Assembly: GCA_023091665.1 (NCBI GenBank) | Contig: JALJCQ010000012.1 | Location: 2,790,001 to 2,854,000 of the forward strand | Reading direction: 5' to 3' | From: Pythium myriotylum | Lineage: Eukaryota > Oomycota > Peronosporomycetes > Pythiales > Pythiaceae | Length of the DNA: 64,000 nucleotides | Shown: in pieces, positions 34,348-44,426 of the stretch | Layout of the letters: each line of letters opens with the position of its first letter | Numbering within the stretch: the stretch's first letter is position 1 | The notes under the pieces: model-generated | The model's database searches: none | What the model saw: the letters and a program-made list of their open reading frames with translations, nothing else | What the model was told of the DNA's origin: nothing | Program-made: the position numbers and the translations under genes

Positions 34348-34721
34348 TGGCGTCGGATCTCGTCGTGACCTTGCGAATGGGAAGGCAAGGGCCGGAAAGG
34401 CGGCCACCCCGCCCGGAGAGGCAAAGGCGCCGTTCGAGCGACCTTCGCGCGACCTTCGAGACACCTGCACGCATGAAGCAAATGGGTTCGTGTGAGAAAG
34501 TCCACAAAAGGAGTAATTACGACGTTTTGTCAAAAACGTAAGAATACACTCTCGCTGGAGTGACGTGTATGTCACAAACGATTCCCAACGGGCAGTTCGA
34601 TCAATTAAAATTGCGCACTCGTTCGAGTGACCTGATGTCACTAGGAAATCAACCCAATTTTAGTGTTTGTTGCGGCAACTTATTTTTCCCCCTGGGACCA
34701 TTAGTGGCGGGAGCTCTCGCC

Positions 34722-35823
34722 ATGGTCAAGGACGTCGTGCCGCTGCCGACGGCGCGCGAGGACGGCGTGGCAGAGAAAGACGCGCCGCGCAAGAAGCGCC
34801 GCACGCTGCGCGACGCCGAGCAGGAGCTCGAGGACTGCCGCGTGGCGCTCAAAGAGGCGCGGCGCAAGCTCGTGGTCACGGTCGGTGGAGCTCTTGAGGA
34901 GCTCACGGTTCGATCCAGTAGCTCATGGTGGTTTCTTGTGTGTGCAGGCCCGCGAGAATGCCAAGATGAAAGTGCTGCTCATGAAGTACATCGAGAAGGA
35001 CGACTCGCTGCTGAGCACGAGCCAGCTGAGCATGAGCGACAGCCAGAGCGGCGTCGTGGGCTCGGACGCCGCCACGGGCTCGACCGCCGCGTTCTCGTCC
35101 TCGGGCGTCGACGAAGACGACAGCGAGAACTCGTCGCTCTGGACGAGCGACTTCTCGGCCGACCCGGCCGACGCCGGCGACTCGTTCGTGCCCGTGAGTC
35201 AGCTCAGCCAAATGAGCCAGCTGAGCCAGGTGAGCCAGTGGAGCGAGCTCAGCTCGACCTCGAACCTCGACGAGATCATCAGCTTCCTGGAGAAGCAGGA
35301 CGTCCAGGAGAGCGAGCGCGTGGCCACGCTCGAGGCCGAGTTCAAAGAGCTCAAGCAGGCCAAGACCTTTGTGCGCGTCGGCGTCGGCGTGATCCTCACG
35401 TCGCCCGAGCACCCGCAGTGCGTGCTCATCGGCGCGCGCAAGGGCTCGCACGGCGAAGGCAAGTTCGCGCTGCCGGGCGGCCACCTCGAGATGTTCGAGT
35501 CGTGGGCCGAGTGCGCCGTCCGCGAGGTCAAAGAGGAGGTCGACCTGGACCTGGACGAGAAGCACGTGAGCTTTGCGTTCGTCACGAACGACCCGATGGA
35601 GGACGAGGACAAGCACTACATCACCATCTTCATGCAGGCCACCGTGCCCGCGGGTCAGGTGCCGCGCAACATGGAGCCGCACAAGTGCGAGGGCTGGCAC
35701 TGGGTCACGTGGGACTCGCTCCGAGAGCGTGACAACCTCTTCGTGCCGCTCTTCCACATTACGCGCAGCGACTTCCGCCCCAAGTTGGTGGACGCGACTC
35801 ATCTCGTCAGCTCGCGCGAGTAA
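34722..35823 (+). CDS. Nudix hydrolase with N-terminal coiled coil (NUDT15-like)
   Basis: ATG 34722 starts a first exon ending near 34880. The exact donor is uncertain among several phase-0 GT sites, with GTCGGT at 34881 as one candidate. Exon 2 is 34948-35823 after a TGCAG acceptor. Total is about 344 residues. The N-terminal 65 residues are a basic then heptad-like helix (RDAEQELEDCRVALKEARR), followed by a Ser/Asp-rich linker with repeated LSQMSQ units. The Nudix domain starts at about residue 203 (VRVGVGVILTS). Its box near 230-252 has G-x5-E-x7-REV-x-EE, with Asp where the final Gly is usual. The fold resembles NUDT15/MTH2-type NTP hydrolases, which sanitise nucleotide pools. Substrate not inferable. 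Confidence 0.88.
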
Positions 35824-36265
35824 GCGAATGAGTCACGGAGAGCATGGTCATGGATGTTTGCCGCCGTTGGGCATGTCTCGCGCGGAGCGTAATGGTGTCG
35901 TAACGGACAGGATCTTTTGATGACGTTGGTGTTGACGATCCACGTGATGATGCTGATGACGGTGGTGATGATGATGACTCGGACCAGACTCGCCCAGGAG
36001 CCTTCAACACGACGCATGATCAGTCGAATCTCTCGCCCGGCTGCGCATAGACGGCACGCCGTCGTTGAAGTGGCGCGCTCGTCTTCCTTCCTGCGACGGG
36101 CACCACTCAAATGTTCCTTCGACACACTTCCTGCGTCCTTCTCCCCGACTAAACTGCGAGTGAGCAGGATTACGAAGGATGTACATGCACTGTGTATGGC
36201 GTTCAAAGGCGATATGTTTAGTTAAATGGGGCGAGTGTGGGGTGAAGCAATAGTACAGTATTTGT
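35824..36265. other. Convergent intergenic spacer
   Basis: Non-coding stretch between the 3' ends of the Nudix and NTF2-C2 genes. It contains a gatgat/gatgatg-rich patch (about 35945-35975). No RNA gene, repeat or long conserved frame was seen. Confidence 0.6.
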
Positions 36266-37606
36266 CTAGTTGGCTAGCAGTTGACCGCTCGAGTGGAGCC
36301 AGAGCAGCGCGGCGCACATGAGCAGCACGCCGAGCGCCGACGTGGCGACGAACCAGGGGCCTTCGGCGTCCAGGACGTCGAGCGTGAAGGAGACGACGCC
36401 CCTCTTGGTGATGACGGCCGTCGAGGAGCTGCTCTCGGCGTCGTCGTAGTCGGCCATGGCGGCGTCCACGGCCGCGACGTTGGAGACGACCGACATGCGG
36501 CGAGGACGCCAGTCGCGCTCGCCGTTGAGCCGCGTGACCGACACCGTGAGCTCGACGGGCGAGCTCGTGAAGCCCATGGGCTTGAGCTCGAGCGTCGCGA
36601 TGCCGCCGCGTTCCTGGCGCAGCAGCTCGGCGCCCGTCACGCGCGCGTGGGCGACGCGCAGCGAGCGGAAGAAGCTGTGGTCCCAGAGCGTGACGACCAC
36701 GCCTTCCTCGTCGTCGAGCGGCGGCGGGAACTCGAGGTCGATGCCGTTCCACACGGGCTGGGTCTGTTTCTTGGCGACCGTGCTCTTCCAGAGCACGAGG
36801 CCGTCGTCGCTTTCGACCGTGAGGAAGGCGTTGACGAGCTTGCGCTTGCGGATGGGCGCGAGCTTGGTGGTCACGGCGATGCGCGAGACGATGGCGCCGC
36901 CGTTCTCGACCGCGGCGATCTGCGCGGCCGACGTGGGCGAGTGCACGGCGGGCGCGCTCATGAGGCTGCTGCGGCTGAGGCTGCTGCGGCGGCCGGCCGT
37001 GGGCGCCGTCGAGCAGTCGTCGTCGTCGCTGAGCGAGAGGCGGTGCGGGATGGCGGCGACGACCTTGACGACGTCGGCGATGTTCTTGGGCGGCCCGGGC
37101 TCGGGCAGGCTGCTGAGCCGCGTGTGCGTGATGCGCGTGGCGACGCTCGTGTGGGGGATCCAGTCGACGACCTCGGAGTAGAGCGGCTCGCGGAAGACGA
37201 GCCCGTGCTCGTAGACAAAGGCCGACTGCCAGGCGCCGCGGCGCGTGGGGCGGCCCTTGACGTGGAGCGCGCCGCTGAGCTTGCTCATCTTGGCGCCCAC
37301 GAGGTACCCGAGCACGGCGCTCGGGCCCGAGAAGTGGTGCCCGTCGTGGGTCGTGAGCGTCACGTTCTTGTCGAGAAAGGGCAGCAGCACGGCCGCGTCG
37401 TTGAGCTTGAAGGCGCGCGCGAAGCCCATGTGCGCGCGGCGCAGCTGCTCTTCCTCGGCCTTGACGTCCGTCTCGTCGGCGAGCGGGTCGCTGCCGAGCG
37501 TCGCCATGGAGAGCTCGGTCGCCGGAGGAGCTCCTAACGGGGGCAGCAGTTTGCGCTGGCGGAGAGAAGCTGTTGGCGAGTTGGCGTCGGCAGCCGGGAG
37601 AACCAT
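36266..37606 (-). CDS. Tail-anchored protein with NTF2-like and C2-like domains
   Basis: 446 residues from ATG 37606, or 413 from ATG 37507 (MATLGSDPLADE). No intron. About residues 55-160 look like an NTF2/SnoaL fold: a start helix (AHMGFARAFKLNDAAVLLPF), then LDKNVTLTTHDGHHFSGPSA and strand-rich sequence. Residues 240-370 look like a C2 domain (KLVNAFLTVESDDG, QPVWNG, ELEFPPP, VVVTLWDHSFF), although a full set of Ca2+-binding Asp residues is not evident. The extreme C-terminus has one hydrophobic helix (WFVATSALGVLLMCAALLWL) followed by only a few residues, so it is probably a tail-anchored protein facing the cytosol. Both domain calls are by pattern and need structural confirmation. Confidence 0.7.
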   Translation of the reverse strand: MVLPAADANSPTASLRQRKLLPPLGAPPATELSMATLGSDPLADETDVKAEEEQLRRAHMGFARAFKLNDAAVLLPFLDKNVTLTTHDGHHFSGPSAVLGYLVGAKMSKLSGALHVKGRPTRRGAWQSAFVYEHGLVFREPLYSEVVDWIPHTSVATRITHTRLSSLPEPGPPKNIADVVKVVAAIPHRLSLSDDDDCSTAPTAGRRSSLSRSSLMSAPAVHSPTSAAQIAAVENGGAIVSRIAVTTKLAPIRKRKLVNAFLTVESDDGLVLWKSTVAKKQTQPVWNGIDLEFPPPLDDEEGVVVTLWDHSFFRSLRVAHARVTGAELLRQERGGIATLELKPMGFTSSPVELTVSVTRLNGERDWRPRRMSVVSNVAAVDAAMADYDDAESSSSTAVITKRGVVSFTLDVLDAEGPWFVATSALGVLLMCAALLWLHSSGQLLAN

Positions 37607-39343
37607 TCGCGCGCCAACGTTGGGGAGAAGCGAGACTGCGGCTTTGGTGGTTGACGAAATGAAGAACCCCCCAAAAAAAAAAAACTCGAAATCCGCGCGG
37701 GTGGCTACAACGGTTGATTTCAGTCCAGAGACGCCCGTTTCGTTGGGAAAACAGGCTCGGCGGGATCAAGCGGTGGCGATCGTTGGCGTTGGCGCGGAAC
37801 GGAACCCTCGGGGAGGCACGGGGCAGTGTCTGCGTGGACGAGAGAGCGAGACTGAGCCGAGGCGACGGAGACGCCGCCCGTTCGTTTCCTGGTTGATGCA
37901 CTCGCCCGAGGCGAGGCACTGTGGCCGCGAGTGTTTATGCTCTAGTTCGATTAGGGTCTCCCCAGAATACGTTCGGAGCCGATGGCCGGGCGAGCGGATA
38001 GGGGAGCGACAGAAACGAGGCTCGGATTGTGCTTGAGCTTCTTCCGGTTTGCGCGCGCGCGGCTCGTCTGTCGAGTTGGCAACACGCCAACGTTGGATTT
38101 CGCCTGCGAAATCTGCCACCATTTCCAATCACAGGCAGAGTGATGGTTGATTGTTTCATTGGTGAGAGCGTAATATCCCTGGTTTGTAGATAAGTCGCTC
38201 GCGCAGGCTTTCTCAGCGGGTCCTCGTCTCGAAGAGCGCCATCAACCGGAGCACAATCCGCGCATACAGAGGAATGAGAAATGAGACGAGTTATCTGCGC
38301 AATCCTCGCGGCGAAACGTCGCCGGAGCTGCTCGCCGGGGCGCGCAATCCTGCTCTGTGTTGCTTTTCTCGAGCGTCGATTTGCAGCGATTCGCGGGTCC
38401 CACGCGGTGCGTGCATGGACTCACCGCCTCCGAGACGTTGATTCTGCCGAGCCGTTCTCTTTCCGCCGCGAGTTGCACTCGAGGGTGGATCAGGCGCACC
38501 ATCAGCTTCCACCGATCGCCCGTCGACGACGTTGGGCTTCTACGTTGGCGATGGAAATCTGCCGGGATTATCAGGAAGATCCTTTCGGGAGATTGAACGT
38601 AGTACAGTGGGGAGCTCCCACCACTTCCTGCACATCCAAACTGACTGCAGTGTACGCAGTGACTCCACAAAGCGACAAAGATACAGTAAGTTAGGTTTGG
38701 CGTCACGAAGAGTTCGACTTAGCGTCTTCGTGATGCCAAATGTGCAGGAGGCTCCGGCCACGATGAGCTGAGACCTCCCATCTCGGCATGTGACGGGTCG
38801 CGCGCTCCCTCAAGTCATCTTCCCTCCCTTGAGTGACCTCTCCTCAGAAACTAAAATCAGATGGAGCGGATCGCCTTCCACCCACTCTCCCAAAAATTAA
38901 CGCGAGCCCAACACCGCCACCGGCTGGCCAAGAGTCCAACCGAACCAACAGAACAGATCCAACAAAGAGTCCACAAACGCGTTCCCAGCTTGTCCAGCAC
39001 GCGTGACAAATGCTGGATCGTTGGGGCGAACCCAAAGCAACTCGTGTAAAAACAACTCGTTTTTATTTTGGGTCCAGTAGAATCACCCCCACGACGCCAC
39101 ACGCCAACGCCAACGACCGGTCTCTGCGACATCCGGCTGGTTCCGGGACCCGGTTGCGAGTCCCACACTGGGTCACCCCAAAAAATTACCGTTTCTTACA
39201 CCCACAATCACCGTATACCGTAAGTCAACCCGCTTACCGTACTGACTGCCTACATCGTTACGAACCTATTATTGTTATCAATGTTCCTATCCACCGCTCG
39301 ACCCCGCAGCCCCCAGTGCATATTGCTTGCGAAGAGCTACGGA
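37607..39343. other. Long intergenic region between divergent genes
   Basis: 1.7 kb between the NTF2-C2 gene and the cap methyltransferase, containing both promoters. It includes a short C6A12-type homopolymer near 37669-37685 and several unconvincing open frames (for example 38242-38706 minus). No RNA gene or repeat was recognised. A+T content rises toward 39040-39300, ahead of the methyltransferase start. Confidence 0.55.
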
Positions 39344-40759
39344 ATGGTGCTCGAGGTGACCGAGGAGCCGCTGCCGGCGGGCTGGGAGATCGCCATGTCG
39401 CGGTCCAAGAACAAGCCGTACTACTACCACGCCAAGAGCCAGAAGGTCTACTGGGTCGACGACGAGCTGCCGCGCGGCTGGGCGGCGCAGTTCGACGCCG
39501 ACGGCAAGCGCTTCTTCTTCCACATCCGCAACAAGCACGAGACGACCACGTACGACAAGCCCGTGCTGCGCGAGGCGCCCAAGAAGAGCAACTCGCTGCG
39601 GGACCTGCTCTCGCCCGCCGTCGACGAGGCCGAGCAGCCCGGCGCCTGGGCCGCGCGCCAGCAGCAGCACCAGCAGCAGGCGCCGCCCATGAGCATCGCC
39701 AGCCTCGTCACGCCCGCCAAGCGCTCGTTCGACCAGGTCGCCACGGACGCCGACCCGAACGCCGCGGCCGAGTTCTACAACAAACTCAAGCGCAACGCCA
39801 CGGCCGACCGCGCCGAGAGCCTGCTCTTCCACATGCGCTCGATGAACAACTGGGTCAAATCCATCCTCATCAATGAATATTCCAAGCGAGAAGACCACGT
39901 GCTCGACCTCGCCTGCGGCAAGGGCGGCGACCTCATGAAGTGGGCCAAGCGCGGCATCCTCAAGTACGTCGGCGCCGACATCGCGCAAAAGTCGCTCGAG
40001 GACGCCGTCGAGCGGTTCCTCTCGAACGTGCAACACCGCGACCTCGAAGTGCAGTTCGTGCAGGGCGATCTCGGCAAAGTCTCGCTGCTCCATGATGAGC
40101 TCCACTGCTGGACGCGCGAGCGTGGCTGGCACGACGCCGTGCCGCTCCCGAGCGGCCAGGGCTTCCAGATCGCGTCCATGCAGTTCTCCTTCCACTACAT
40201 GTTCGGCGACGAGCAGCGCGCACAGCAGTTTTTCCGCACGCTCCACGACGTGCTCGTGGACGGCGGTATCTTCATCGCCACGACCGTCGACCCGAACAAG
40301 ATCCTCCACAAGTACTACCAGAACCTGCACGCGGGCAAGCAGCCGGGCGACCCGGACGTGCGGATCGTCGACGAGCAGAAGCGCGAGGTGTGCACGATCC
40401 GCTTCGACGACGAGATCCGAGGCAAACTCGCGGGCTACGAGAGCGCGACCTCGAGCGGCTCGTTCGGACTGCGCTACAACTTCACGCTGCGAGACACAGA
40501 TGAGGAGTCGGGTGGCGACAAGGCCGTGGATCTGCCCGAGTACCTCGTGCCCGATGACCTGCTGGACCGATTGCTCAAGGAGAACGGCTTCGAGCTGCTG
40601 CTCAAACAGAACTTCCACCCGTTTATTACCAAGAACCTCGACCGCAACCGCTCGCTGCTCGACAAGATGCACGTACTCAACTACGCCGGCACGATCTCGG
40701 ACGCCGAGTGGGAGATCGCCGGTCTCTACCAGGTGCTCGCGTTCAAGAAGGCCTACTAG
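39344..40759 (+). CDS. mRNA cap guanine-N7 methyltransferase with two N-terminal WW domains
   Basis: 471 residues, single exon. ATG 39344 was chosen because the WW domain starts ten residues later; the frame is open to an earlier ATG at 39281. WW1 (9-43) has W14, YYY 26-28 and W37. WW2 (about 42-73) has W46, FFF 57-59 and Tyr70 instead of the second Trp. A Gln-rich linker leads to the Abd1/RNMT methyltransferase fold: FYNKLKR...ESLLFHMRSMNNWVKS, the AdoMet loop VLDLACGKGGDLMKW near 187-201, a QIASMQFSFHYMF block, and SFGLRYNFTL / LPEYLVPDDLL. The enzyme methylates the cap guanosine in the nucleus. WW domains usually bind Pro-rich or phosphorylated Pol II tails, which would recruit it co-transcriptionally. 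The stop overlaps that of the convergent gene. Confidence 0.93.
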   Translation: MVLEVTEEPLPAGWEIAMSRSKNKPYYYHAKSQKVYWVDDELPRGWAAQFDADGKRFFFHIRNKHETTTYDKPVLREAPKKSNSLRDLLSPAVDEAEQPGAWAARQQQHQQQAPPMSIASLVTPAKRSFDQVATDADPNAAAEFYNKLKRNATADRAESLLFHMRSMNNWVKSILINEYSKREDHVLDLACGKGGDLMKWAKRGILKYVGADIAQKSLEDAVERFLSNVQHRDLEVQFVQGDLGKVSLLHDELHCWTRERGWHDAVPLPSGQGFQIASMQFSFHYMFGDEQRAQQFFRTLHDVLVDGGIFIATTVDPNKILHKYYQNLHAGKQPGDPDVRIVDEQKREVCTIRFDDEIRGKLAGYESATSSGSFGLRYNFTLRDTDEESGGDKAVDLPEYLVPDDLLDRLLKENGFELLLKQNFHPFITKNLDRNRSLLDKMHVLNYAGTISDAEWEIAGLYQVLAFKKAY

Positions 40760-42953
40760 GCGATCGCGAGCGTCGGGAAGGACGAGATGTAGCCGCAGTC
40801 GCCGCGCACGCCGGTGTTGCCTGCGCCGTCCGAGCTCAGGAAGTAGTTGAAGCACTTGCACACGCCCGTGGTACGGTCTAAGATAAGAATTCACACAAAT
40901 GAAACGTTTGTGTCGACGACGACGCGGGGGCTCCAGCACTCACCGCAGACGCCGCGCGACGAACACTCGATGTTGGCCTTGGTGCCCTTCTGGGTCTCGG
41001 CGACCGAGAGCGACACGGCGCCCGTGCTCAGCGTCAGCGCGGACGTGGTCGTGATCGGCGGCAGGTCGCCTTGCTCGTATGTGAACTCGATCGACGTGGC
41101 TACAACACCAAGCCGTCAAAAAAACCAAACAAGAATCAAGCACTAGCGACCCACGTACTGACGCTGGATGCACTGCAGACCGCTGTGCCGCCGCCACCGA
41201 TAGTCACCGTCACGGCCTTGATGGAGGCGAGGGAGAGGAGAGCAGCCTTGAGCGTCGCAGCAGACGCGCTGAAGGGAATCGATGGAGTCGTCTGTTGACG
41301 AAATGTGAGCGTGAACGAGCCGCCGTCGGCCTTGCAACTGATGCTCTGGATCTCGTTGACCTTGCCCGTCTCGAATGGGTCGGCGCCTGAAGGACAGTAC
41401 CGCGAGGCACAGTCAAAGTCGCGGAACTCGCCGAAGGCATTGGCGTACGCGCCCATGTACGCGTAGCCCGGGGCGCAATCGCATCCCTGGATCTTGTTGA
41501 AATCCCACGTGGCCGGATTGTTGTTGGCGTTGTCGTACGTGACACCGAGCGAGTCACCGCTCGTCGATGTGGCCGCGAGTGCGAGTTGCTGCATGGTCTT
41601 GCACATGCCGTGGCCGTTACAGACGCCCGCCGAGCCCGACGGACAGAGCAGCACGTCGCACGCCGAGCCACCGAAAGGCGCCTGGCACGAGCACACGCCC
41701 GTCTTGGTGTTGCACGTGCCCTTATTCGAGCACTCGGCGAGTGCGTGGGCTGTGTTTGGTGCTGTTGGGCCGTCGAACCACGCGGCGCCTTTGGGACACG
41801 ACCGCAGCGTGCAGTCGGCACCGTAGAAGCCAGTGTTGCACGTGCATTTCCACGTCGGCGTGCCGCTGCACGAGCCCTTACCGTCGCACGGGCCGTTCGT
41901 GGTCGACGGGCACGCCGTGGCGCCGCCCGAGCCACAGTCGCCCCTACTGCCGCCGTTGCCAGCACCGTCCGAGCTCAAGAAGCCGACAATGCACGAGCAA
42001 ATGCCCGTCGTGAAGTCACAGATGCCGCGGTTGGAGCAGTACGCTTCCTCGCGGTTGCCGTCTACCGAGGCGCCGACGCCGTCGTAGAGTCCGGGGGCGG
42101 TGCTCGTTGAGAGCGAGAGCACAGGCGTCGGTGTGCCGCCCGTGAGCCAGCTACGCAGCTGCAGGTTCGGCAGATTACCCGGGTCGTTGGTGAACGTGAT
42201 CGAGGTCGTGGCGCCGTCGGCGTCGCAGATCGTCGTGCCCGTGCCTGAAACCGAGACCGAGACCTGCGTGATCGTGTCGAGTGCCTCGAGCGCGGCCTTG
42301 AGGCTAGCGGCGGTCTCCGTCGGTAGCAAGTTTCGAGTCGTGCGGCGTCGGAACGTGAGCGTGAAGCTGCCCGTGCAGCCAGAGCAGAGGCAGTTGAGTA
42401 ATTGGACCTCGTTGCTCATGAGCGTGGTCGTAAGTGGATCGTCACCCTTGGGGCACTGGCGCTGCGAGCAGTCCCATCCCGTGAAGCCCAGATCGCACTG
42501 GCACCCGAAGATCTTGTCGGCGTCCCAGAGCGAGTATGTGGTCTGCACGAAGAAGTTGGTGTTGTCCTGCAGCGTCGCGGCCTCGCGCAGTGACACGCAG
42601 CGCCCGTTCACGCACGGTGGACAGCTCATGCGCTCGCAGGCGGGGCCTTCGAAGCCCGCGAGACACTTGCATACGCCTGCTGTGCGGTCGCACGATCCCA
42701 TGTTGGAGCACTCGGCCATGGCGTGGGCCGTGTCGACGGCCGAGGCGTAGTCGGCCCACGCGACGCCCTGCGGACATGCTTGCAGCTTGCAAGTCGCGCC
42801 TGCCCAGCCTGGGAAGCACGAGCAGCGACCTGTCGTGAGGTCACACGCGCCGTGGCCTGAGCACGTGCCATCGCAAAGGAAGGTGGCGACAACAGAGTAC
42901 TCGAACGTCAGCAGCACAAGGCAGAGCAGAGCGAGCATCGAGAGCTGAGCCAT
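40756..42953 (-). CDS. Secreted EGF-like/tenascin-like repeat protein
   Basis: Three exons: 42953-41159, 41099-40944 and 40877-40756; 690 residues. An N-terminal signal peptide (MAQLSMLALLCLVLLTFEYS) is followed by EGF-like modules with six-Cys spacing (CDGTCSGHGACDLTTGRCSC, CSNMGSCDRTAGVCKC, CSNKGTCNTKTGVCSC, CNGHGMC). These alternate with beta-rich FTLTFR blocks that occur three times, so a larger module is tandemly repeated. There is no C-terminal membrane helix or obvious GPI signal, so it is probably secreted or wall-bound. The last exon repeats the GVC-x-C...FLSSDGAGN pattern of the earlier unit, supporting the splice choices. Divergent from the coiled-coil gene with 163 bp between ATGs. 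Its TAG and that of the cap methyltransferase share CTAG. Confidence 0.88.
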
Positions 42954-43116
42954 TCTGTCCGTGAGCGACGCAGACGCAGAAGGAGACCGTACCTAGCGAA
43001 CCGACGCTGCAACGGGGACTATGCTGTAACGGAAAACTCCAAGTCACACGTCGATCCCAATCTTACATCAGAGCCAGAGAGAGAAAGGGAAGGAAGAAAG
43101 AGATCGAGACAGGGTC

Positions 43117-44235
43117 ATGGCAGCGACTGCGGCCACGTTGCTCGATTGGCAGCCCGTGTTCGTGCTCGAAAAGGAGAACTATTCACTGCGAGAGGAGAAT
43201 CGACACCTGCACTTCCAGGTCAAAGAGCTCGCGCAGTGGAAGGAGAAGGCGCTCAGACACATGGTTGCGCTCGCCCCGAAGCGCCAGAGAGCACACCAAG
43301 ACGTGCAGCAGGCTGCGCAGCTGCAGAAGAAGCTACAGAACATGGAGAAATCGCTGCTCGCTCGCAGTGCGCTGGAGGAGGCCAACCGCTTGCTGCTGGA
43401 GAAGGAAACGGCGCTGCTCGATCGAGTTGCGAGGCTCGAGACACACAACGCGACACTGGAGACGCAATTGAGTGAGGCCAAACGCAAAGAGGAGACCACA
43501 CGCGCGCATCTTCAGCAGCTTGCAGACCAGTTCCGCGAGCACCTCGAGCAACTTGTAGCTGTTCGAGAGCAGATCGACGGTGCAAACTCCTCAGAAAACG
43601 AGACGACGACCATTCCTGAAAAAGGCCGAGAGGAATGCGAGAAGACCGACTCTGCTCAGGGCGACGTGATCGAAGACCCGAGTGTGCTGGTGAGTGTCCC
43701 GCTTTCCGAAAATGCCTTTTTTGTGATCTTTTTACTTACTTGATCCGTTGAGCAGATCTCGGGACTGGCCGCCGTGTCAGTTACTTGTCTGCGCTGGTTC
43801 CAGCACCACGTCGCGCAGTCGTTCGCTGCGGCGCAGGAGAAGGCGGCACTCTACGAGGCGCAGCACGAGGAGCTCACGCAGCTGCGCGTGCGCGTGGTGT
43901 CGGTGCGGCAGGACGTCGAGCTGGGCGTGGCCGCGCAGACTCATCAGGCACAGCTGCTCGCACGCGTGCAGGCCGACAAGGCGGCGCTGGAGCTCGAGCT
44001 CGAGCGGCTGCGAGGGCTCCACGCGAGCCAGACGCGCGGCCAGGCGAACGCGGGCGACCACGTGCGGCTGCTGGTGGCCGAGGTGCGGCAGTATTTACGG
44101 CTCGTGCGCAGCGAGATCCGCAAGAAGTTCGGCTACGTGCCCGACGCGATCGCCCACGCAGACGGCTGGGCGCGCGTGCTCGACGCGCTCGGCCTGCTCG
44201 AGCGGCAACTGACGAGCAGCTCCGGATCATGTTGA
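43117..44235 (+). CDS. Coiled-coil protein, unknown function
   Basis: Two exons, 43117-43689 and 43756-44235, with a 66 bp GTGAGT...CAG intron; 350 residues. After a short head (MAATAATLLDWQPVFVLEKE), residues 20-150 form a long heptad-rich coiled coil (NYSLREENRHLHFQVKELAQ and on). A polar linker follows, then a second coiled coil in exon 2 (about 195-290) and a C-terminal basic helix (YLRLVRSEIRKKFGYVPDAI). No enzymatic motif. Possibly cytoskeletal, centrosomal or vesicle-tethering by build, but unassigned. It shares a 163 bp putative bidirectional promoter with the EGF-repeat gene. Confidence 0.8.
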
Positions 44236-44426
44236 AGTCGTAATCATGATTCCATCGTCGATAAAAATACTGTTTAGGCCGATTTGAAGTTTCACGTTGT
44301 TCCCAGTTGGGGCGGTTTTTTCGTTTCGTACTTAGCCGGAGATCGCAGTCACTTGCCTGGGCGGAGCTCCTGACGAGCGCAGCCACTTCGTCCGTCCTCT
44401 CGCTCTCTCGCTCGCTGGTGGTGCCC

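Noticed and set aside
36222..37919. A 565-codon minus-strand frame rich in Arg/His/Ala
   Set aside because: It overlaps the NTF2-C2 gene in a different frame and has random-looking composition.
39287..40939. A 550-codon frame antisense to the cap methyltransferase
   Set aside because: Shadow of the real gene; no motif.
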